Shown here in pieces: positions 58,794 to 64,000 of a DNA stretch of 64,000 bases (positions are counted from its first letter, which is position 1; each line of letters opens with the position of its first letter). The notes under the pieces were generated by a model. It was given only the letters and a program-made list of their open reading frames with translations, was not told the DNA's origin and made no database searches. The position numbers and the translations under genes are program-made. The stretch is from Fibrisoma limi BUZ 3 (GTDB lineage Bacteria > Bacteroidota > Bacteroidia > Cytophagales > Spirosomataceae), in assembly GCF_000296815.2 (NCBI RefSeq), contig NZ_CAIT01000007.1, positions 1 to 64,000 of the forward strand, written 5' to 3'.

Positions 58794-60566
58794 ATGCCAC
58801 CGTACCCCTTGGAAGATTACAACGAAATCGCTCGGCAATACGAAGAGGATATCCTGAGTGGTCGGATCGTAGCCGGTCGGCTGCTCAGGCTGGCCATTGA
58901 ACGGCAGCGGGATGATCTGGAGCACGGGCACGAGCGCGGGCTGTACTTCGATCACGACGCCGGCCAGAAGATACTGGACTTTGCTGACTGCGTTAACATC
59001 GGCCCCGACCAACCGTTTCACCTGTTCCCGTTTCAGGTGTGGGAACTCTATGTCTTCTACGGCTGGAAACGGGAGGATGGACGGCGTCGGTTTCGTCGTA
59101 AATACAAATCGTGCGCCCGGGGTAATGGCAAAACGCCCCTCGAATCCTTGCAGATCCACTACCACCTGACGGTTGAGGGCTTACAGAATGCGGAGGCCTA
59201 CGTATCAGCTACCAAAGAGAAACAAGCCAAGATCGCCTTCGACGATGCGGTATTGATGCTGGATAATTCACCTGACTTGCAGGAGTACTTAGATCAGTCG
59301 GCCGAACAGATTTTTAACCGATCGCTGAACGCCAAGTTCTCGTTTCTGACCTCCAGCCCCAAAACCGCCGACGGTACACGCCCCTCGTTCGCCGTGATCG
59401 ATGAGTATCACGAATTTGAGAATGACGGGATGGTCAATAAGCTCAGTTCAGGTTTGATCAAAAAGAAAGAGCCGATCATGAGTATTGTCACAACCCGGGG
59501 AAGCCATCAGGAGTGGCCATGCTTTCAGAAAGAGCTCAAGGTTTACATTCCGATTCTCGAACGGTCGGTCGAAAACGATTCGTTCTTCGTGGTGATCTAC
59601 TCCCAGGATTCGGAAGAGGAACTTCAACAGCCCGAAACCTGGCAGAAATCAAACCCGATGCTGTGTGAGGGCGGTATTCTGGATCTGGAGACACTGATTG
59701 AGGAGCGGGACGCCAAGATTCTGGAAGGAGAGGAAGGCAAGGTATCCTTTCTGACGCTGAACCTGAACTGGTGGTGTGATGCGCCCCAGGTGTTTATTCC
59801 GAACGACATCTGGATAAAAGGTAACGGTACGATCGATATCGAATCGCTCTACGAGCGGGAATGCTGGGCCGGGCTGGATATGGGTCAGACGAACGACTTT
59901 TGCGCCCTGTCGTTGTTTTTTCCGCCCGCTGATTGGTCCCAATACGACGAGGATCTGACCGATGAGCAGAAAGAAAAGCTGGTGTATCTGCGTACGCCTA
60001 CCCGGGTGCCAGGTGAATTTACCTTTCTGTGGTGGTTCTGGATTCCCCGCCTGCGTTACAACAAACGCGTAGCGGATGGGCTGCACTCGCTCCGGGATTG
60101 GGAACGCAATAAACTCATCTATGTACAGGAGGGCAACGTGATTGACCCGCGCGAAATTGATGCGAAGCTGCTTGAATTGGCCGGCACCTTCAACATCCGG
60201 ATGATGACCTATGACCGCTACAACGCCAATGCCACCGCCCTGACCATGCAGGAAAAAGGCGGGGTGCCGGTACTGGAGTTCCCCCAGACGATGCCCATGT
60301 ACGCCGAACCGACGCGTAGTTTCCGGGATATTGTTTTGCAGGAGCGCATTCGGCACGGTGGGAATCCGATCGCTGAATGGATGATGCGCAACAGCCGACC
60401 CATTACCGATACCAACGGCAATATCAAGATCACCAAAGACCCCAAACGCTCACCCGATAAGGTCGATGGTATTGTAGCCGCCATCATGGCCCAGGCGGGC
60501 TGGATGTACGACCGTAACGTCGTCAGCAGTAACGTGTATGACCAGCGTGGGTTCCTCGAGTGGTGA
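58794..60566 (+). CDS. Phage terminase large subunit
   Basis: A 590-aa packaging motor. The ATPase has a diverged Walker A, CARGNGKT (107-114), Walker B VIDEYHE (about 200-206) and the coupling segment IVTTRGSHQE. The C-terminal nuclease starts at AGLDMGQTNDF (about 359) with its first metal-binding Asp. The HNH and small terminase genes upstream, and portal downstream, make it a complete packaging set. Confidence 0.93.
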   Translation: MPPYPLEDYNEIARQYEEDILSGRIVAGRLLRLAIERQRDDLEHGHERGLYFDHDAGQKILDFADCVNIGPDQPFHLFPFQVWELYVFYGWKREDGRRRFRRKYKSCARGNGKTPLESLQIHYHLTVEGLQNAEAYVSATKEKQAKIAFDDAVLMLDNSPDLQEYLDQSAEQIFNRSLNAKFSFLTSSPKTADGTRPSFAVIDEYHEFENDGMVNKLSSGLIKKKEPIMSIVTTRGSHQEWPCFQKELKVYIPILERSVENDSFFVVIYSQDSEEELQQPETWQKSNPMLCEGGILDLETLIEERDAKILEGEEGKVSFLTLNLNWWCDAPQVFIPNDIWIKGNGTIDIESLYERECWAGLDMGQTNDFCALSLFFPPADWSQYDEDLTDEQKEKLVYLRTPTRVPGEFTFLWWFWIPRLRYNKRVADGLHSLRDWERNKLIYVQEGNVIDPREIDAKLLELAGTFNIRMMTYDRYNANATALTMQEKGGVPVLEFPQTMPMYAEPTRSFRDIVLQERIRHGGNPIAEWMMRNSRPITDTNGNIKITKDPKRSPDKVDGIVAAIMAQAGWMYDRNVVSSNVYDQRGFLEW

Positions 60567-60591
60567 CCTTCTTAACACAACCCTTTTCCCT

Positions 60592-60858
60592 ATGAGCCAA
60601 GCTTTACCCCTTACCGACCACCGTACGACCATGAACGTTAATGACGTGCCGCCCTTCCGTCAGTATTTTGATGGATTGGTTGCCCAAAAGAAGCAAACCA
60701 TTCACAAAGCGTCTGATCAGGATGCCTTTGATGCGGCTGTCAAGCACGTGGCCGAGGTGTTCGGCTTTGTGCCTGACTTTGAATTTGCCGCCTGGAAAGC
60801 CCGCAAAAACGCCCGAAAGTTGAAAAATTCGCCCGAAAAAGGTAAAAAACTCGCCTAA
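60592..60858 (+). CDS. Small phage protein between terminase and portal
   Basis: An 88-aa ORF starting at 60592 (MSQALPLTDHRTTMNVNDVP; another ATG at 60631 is possible) with the segments QYFDGLVAQKKQTIHKASDQ and FGFVPDFEFAAWKARKNARK. Basic end. A small gene at this place is common in HK97-like phages; function unknown. The gap 60859-60976 has a CCACCGTAA box only. Confidence 0.5.
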   Translation: MSQALPLTDHRTTMNVNDVPPFRQYFDGLVAQKKQTIHKASDQDAFDAAVKHVAEVFGFVPDFEFAAWKARKNARKLKNSPEKGKKLA

Positions 60859-60976
60859 ACCGGGTAAAAACCTCTGTTTACCGGCCATCGGTAACTTACG
60901 AGTTTTACGGTCACAGAAAGCGCTGCCCTTGTAACCAAGGTTGGATAAAGTTTTCACCCACCGTAACGTAATGTAA

Positions 60977-62353
60977 ATGGCCGGATTCGCTTCGTGGGCA
61001 TCTGGGTTTCTCAGGGGCTTTACTGCGCCGGAGTCGTCGTCGATTCCGGACCCGGTAGCCCTTGCCCAGCCGACCGACCCGCAGGTTCGAGGCTCTTTAG
61101 AGAATCCGGCCACTCCCCTTTCTGACATCACCTCCTGGGAGAGTTTCTTCGGGGGTGGTGAAGCTCCCACTTTTACCGGTATCAACATTTCGCCCGATAC
61201 GGCGCTGAAAGTTTCAGCCGTCTACCGGGCTGTTGGTCTGATTGCCGAAAACGTAGCCCGGATGGACATCTCCGTCTACCGGGAGACGAACATGGGCCGC
61301 GAGGTTGATAAGCGCAATGCGTTTCAGAAGCTGCTGGAATCGGGCGGACCGGATGAGTACATGACCTGGTTTGATTTCTGGCTGACGGCCGTAGCGCAAA
61401 CCCTGCTACACGGCAACGCGTACGCCCTGATCGATCGGGATGCCTACGCGACACCGTTGTCGATTAGGCTACTGGCACCGGGTCAGTGCGTACCCATCTA
61501 CATGGATCTGGGACGGACTCGCTATCTCTACTACACCGTGTTTGGGGAGTACGTCGAGAAGCGCAACATCCTGCACTTTAAATGCCTGGGTAATGATGGC
61601 GTAATCGGCAAATCACCCATTGCGCTGTTCCGCGAATCGATCGGTCTGGCCCGGGCGGCCGAGGAATACGGTGCTCGTTTCTTTGGCCAGGGCGGTAACA
61701 TGTCGGGCACCCTGGAAACCGATCAGGTTTTCAAAGATGCGGGGGCGATTGAGCGGCTCCGTCAACAGTTTGCCCAGCGCAACGGTGGGTTGCTGAACGC
61801 CCATAAGCCGCTGGTGCTCGAACAGGGCATGAAGTACAACCGGGTGGCCATCCCGCCCGATGATGCCCAGTTCATCGAAACCCGCAACTTCCAGATTGAG
61901 GACATCGGCCGAATCTTCGGCGTACCCCAGCACATGCTGGGTAAGCTGGACCGCTCGACCAACAACAACATTGAGCACCAGGGCATCGAATTCAAGAACT
62001 ACACGATTCTGCCCTGGACCGAACGCATCAGTCAGGAGCTGAAGCGGAAGCTGATTCCGGAAGATCACAAGGCCAGCCGCCAGATCGTCTTTGACGTCGA
62101 TAAGCTCGATGCCGGGGATGCTACTGCCCGCGGTAACCTCTACAAAACGCTGTTCAACATCGGGGCTATGTCACCCAACGAAGCCCGGCGCAAGGAGAAT
62201 ATGAACCGACGCGAGGGACTTGACGATACGTTCATTCAGGTCAACATGGCCCGCGTCACGCCGGATTCTCACCAACATCAACCTCAGCCCGCGACTCCAA
62301 ATCCGGGAAACGACAGTCCGACTGAGGATAAACCCTCCAATGAGGCACCATGA
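60977..62353 (+). CDS. HK97-family portal protein
   Basis: A 458-aa portal protein, forming the ring through which DNA enters the capsid. Typical pieces: ISPDTALKVSAVYRAVGLIAENVA, YMTWFDFWLTAVAQTLLHGNAYALI, NILHFKCLGNDGVIGKSPI, FEQGMKYNRVAIPPDDAQFIETRNFQIEDIGRIFGVPQHML-like and NEARRKENMNRREG (the conserved C-terminal stem motif). The ATG at 60977 is ten bases after a CCACCGTAA box. Its stop overlaps the next start by four bases. Confidence 0.92.
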   Translation: MAGFASWASGFLRGFTAPESSSIPDPVALAQPTDPQVRGSLENPATPLSDITSWESFFGGGEAPTFTGINISPDTALKVSAVYRAVGLIAENVARMDISVYRETNMGREVDKRNAFQKLLESGGPDEYMTWFDFWLTAVAQTLLHGNAYALIDRDAYATPLSIRLLAPGQCVPIYMDLGRTRYLYYTVFGEYVEKRNILHFKCLGNDGVIGKSPIALFRESIGLARAAEEYGARFFGQGGNMSGTLETDQVFKDAGAIERLRQQFAQRNGGLLNAHKPLVLEQGMKYNRVAIPPDDAQFIETRNFQIEDIGRIFGVPQHMLGKLDRSTNNNIEHQGIEFKNYTILPWTERISQELKRKLIPEDHKASRQIVFDVDKLDAGDATARGNLYKTLFNIGAMSPNEARRKENMNRREGLDDTFIQVNMARVTPDSHQHQPQPATPNPGNDSPTEDKPSNEAP

Positions 62354-63372
62354 GCAAGTTAGAAAAACGCTTATATCAGACCGAACTGGTCGTTGAAGAA
62401 CGGGCTGCTGACGAGGGCGGTTCGAGTAAGGTATTTTTTCGGGGCATGGCTATCGTCTACGATAAGCCTTCCCGGATGCTCTACCATAAGGAGAAAGGTC
62501 CGTTTGTCGAGGTTATCGAGCGGGGTGCTGTTGACGAAAATACCGACCTCGCCGAAGTACTCGCCGTATTCAACCACGACGAAAACCGGCTGCTGGGTGC
62601 TAACTACTCGGGTACGCTTCGCTTTGACAAAACCGATGAGGGGGTATCGGTCATCATCGAAAAGCCCAATAACACAGTTGGCAACGACTGCGAAGAGTGG
62701 GTACGCCGGGGTGACATTCGGGGTATGAGCTTCAAATTCTTCGTGGCCAAAGACCGCTGGGAGATGAAAGGCGAAGTACTCCACCGCTACGTCGAGAAGA
62801 TCAGCAAGATCATGGACCTCAGCCTGGTCACGCGGGCGGCTTACCTGCAAACCTCCGTCGATATGGCAGAGGCCGGCACGGCTACTACCCGTTCCATGGC
62901 GGACGGTCCCGATGCGGCTCTGACGCGCGGTTACTGGCATTCTGAAACCAAACTGGGACCTGTCAGCGACACTGACAAGGCGTTTTTGGCTGATCTGATC
63001 ACCCAGTTGCAAAGCCAGATTGACCTCATTGCCAAAGCCATCGCCGGTATCACCGATAACCGCATCAAGCAACTGGCGGCCAGTCGGCTCAGCGATGCCG
63101 TGTACGTGCAAAACTGGATTCAGGAGGTGCAGGCTGAACTACTGGCTGCTGAAGCCGAAACGTCGGGCGCCGATGGTGCCATGGCATCAGCCAAACAGCA
63201 GCGGTCAGCCACAGAAGCCCCGGACGGCAAACCGTCGGAGGTGCCCACCAACGAAGTACCCACCAATCAAGAACCAGCGAAACAGGAGCCCGAAGCGCGT
63301 AGCGTCGAGGGTGATCCCCTGGAATGGTTCAAGCGTAAAAATAGTCTCCACCGTAATTCCTTATCGTCATGA
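62350..63372 (+). CDS. HK97-family prohead protease with scaffold-like tail
   Basis: A 340-aa protein. Residues about 10-165 are the U35 (HK97 gp4-type) protease: FFRGMAIVYDKPSRML, AVFNHDENRLLGANYSGTL with the catalytic His, and RRGDIRGMSFKFFV with the catalytic Ser. The remaining about 160 residues are helical and rich in Ala/Gln/Glu/Pro, ending TNEVPTNQEPAKQEPEARS, which may act as a scaffold. This tail is longer than in many relatives. The start overlaps the portal stop, and the end overlaps the capsid start (ATGA). Confidence 0.88.
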   Translation: MSKLEKRLYQTELVVEERAADEGGSSKVFFRGMAIVYDKPSRMLYHKEKGPFVEVIERGAVDENTDLAEVLAVFNHDENRLLGANYSGTLRFDKTDEGVSVIIEKPNNTVGNDCEEWVRRGDIRGMSFKFFVAKDRWEMKGEVLHRYVEKISKIMDLSLVTRAAYLQTSVDMAEAGTATTRSMADGPDAALTRGYWHSETKLGPVSDTDKAFLADLITQLQSQIDLIAKAIAGITDNRIKQLAASRLSDAVYVQNWIQEVQAELLAAEAETSGADGAMASAKQQRSATEAPDGKPSEVPTNEVPTNQEPAKQEPEARSVEGDPLEWFKRKNSLHRNSLSS

Positions 63373-64000
63373 ATGACAAACTGAAGGCCCTGCAGGAACA
63401 AAAAGGGCGTATTGTAGCTGAGCAGCGCAGCCTAATCGACGCTGCCGAAGGTCGTAGCTTCAACGCGGAAGAGCGTTCCAAGTTTGACCAGCAGGATTCC
63501 GACATTTCGGACATCGACCGCAAGATCAAAGCCCTCGAACGCGAAGAGGCTGACAAGCGCTCGATAGCGGAAGTTACTGAGAAGCAGGAAGCTGAGAAGC
63601 GGGGCAAGCATGAAGATCAGAATGCGGAGACGGCTCACAAGCAGGCGTTTGATGCGTACCTGCGTCATGGCCTGGGGGAATTGACCGAGTCTGAAAAGCG
63701 GTCACTTGGTGGTTTCCACAAAGCCATTGAGGGCGGAGAAACTCGCGCTCAAAACGGTGGTTCGGGTGCCGCAGGGGGTTACCTGGTACCGCGTGAGTTC
63801 AGCAACGAAATCGATGTGGCCCTGAAGGCCTACGGTGGTATGCTGGAATTGGGTCGTACTTGGGGAACCGGTACGGGGGCTACTGTCGACTGGCCGACGA
63901 TGGACGATACGAACGTAAAAGGGCGTATCCTTACCTCTGGCACCAGTGCCGCTACGGGTTCTACTGATTTGGGCTTCGGTTCTAAAACCCTGACCGCCTT
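63369..64000 (+). CDS. HK97-family major capsid protein (partial)
   Basis: The first 210 residues are present; the gene runs off the window. The N-terminal delta domain is a charged coiled coil (LKALQEQKGRIVAEQRSLID to EADKRSIAEVTEKQEAEKRG, about residues 3-80) of the kind cut off by the prohead protease. The HK97 fold begins near RAQNGGSGAAGGYLVPREFSNEID, followed by WGTGTGATVDWPTMDDTNVK. It starts inside the protease stop (ATGA). Confidence 0.9.
   Translation, partial: MNDKLKALQEQKGRIVAEQRSLIDAAEGRSFNAEERSKFDQQDSDISDIDRKIKALEREEADKRSIAEVTEKQEAEKRGKHEDQNAETAHKQAFDAYLRHGLGELTESEKRSLGGFHKAIEGGETRAQNGGSGAAGGYLVPREFSNEIDVALKAYGGMLELGRTWGTGTGATVDWPTMDDTNVKGRILTSGTSAATGSTDLGFGSKTLTA

Larger units (their letters stand above)
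51444..64000. mobile_element. Left part of an HK97-type prophage
   Basis: From 51444 a divergent HTH repressor with operator repeats is followed only by plus-strand genes: small unknown early genes, HNH, ParB-like, TerS, TerL, portal, protease and capsid. This order is that of a siphovirus-like (HK97 head) phage. The right end, with tail, lysis and integrase genes, lies beyond the window. I could not find an attachment site; the left edge between 51294 and 51443 is not fixed. Genes are tightly packed with many ATGA overlaps. Confidence 0.88.

Overview
The window reads as the chromosome of a Bacteroidota bacterium of the order Cytophagales, most like the Spirosoma group. The genus is an inference from gene content and style; no 16S gene is present. 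Signs of the phylum are a protein with a gliding/T9SS-type C-terminal domain (22094-23617), promoter -7 boxes of the form TANNTTTG, DUF2911 and HSDR_N proteins, a SerB-SerA fusion, and almost no Shine-Dalgarno sequences. Many gaps hold large, often perfect, inverted repeats.

Layout. (1) 1-23617 is ordinary chromosome: YebC, LysA, a PhoD-type phosphatase, a NagB-type deaminase, DUF2911, an acyl-CoA dehydrogenase and a YheT hydrolase. These are followed by a serine-synthesis pair (SerB-SerA fusion, then SerC), an outer-membrane protein, an acyltransferase, a small sugar/export group (cupin epimerase, glycosyltransferase, Gfo/Idh/MocA oxidoreductase, MFS exporter), a divergent TrpF homologue, Hsp20, a TPR protein and a secreted T9SS-type protein. 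(2) About 23.7-30.3 kb is an accessory island. It holds DUF4180, an unknown protein, a secreted FGE-sulfatase-domain protein, a Panacea-type toxin-antitoxin pair, small orphan ORFs in AT-rich DNA and a 5'-truncated tyrosine recombinase. Three related hairpin elements lie in its gaps; the best one has the box layout of an integron attC site. The island therefore looks like a cassette array beside a dead recombinase. (3) 30.3-51.3 kb returns to chromosome: AMP nucleosidase, an HSDR_N nuclease-fold protein, an AI-2E transporter, serine dehydratase, MpaB/DUF2236, OmpA, bestrophin, OsmC, pirin, a giant multi-PAS kinase, LepA, an odd tRNA-like RNA with its own promoter, an Lrp regulator, HslV, a CHASE3-like kinase with an overlapping response regulator, and PBP4. 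(4) From about 51.4 kb to the end is the left part of an HK97-type tailed prophage: a divergent HTH repressor with a palindromic operator region, a compact run of mostly unknown early genes, then HNH, ParB-like protein, terminase small and large subunits, portal, prohead protease and the start of the major capsid protein. Tail, lysis and integrase genes are not in the window.

The points most worth a second look are the attC-like array, the 160-nt tRNA-like RNA, the two giant palindromes sharing one core, the palindromic insertion inside the YheT gene, the phage start-site motif CCACCGTAA, the twin phage micro-membrane proteins, and the TrpF homologue with altered substrate-loop residues.
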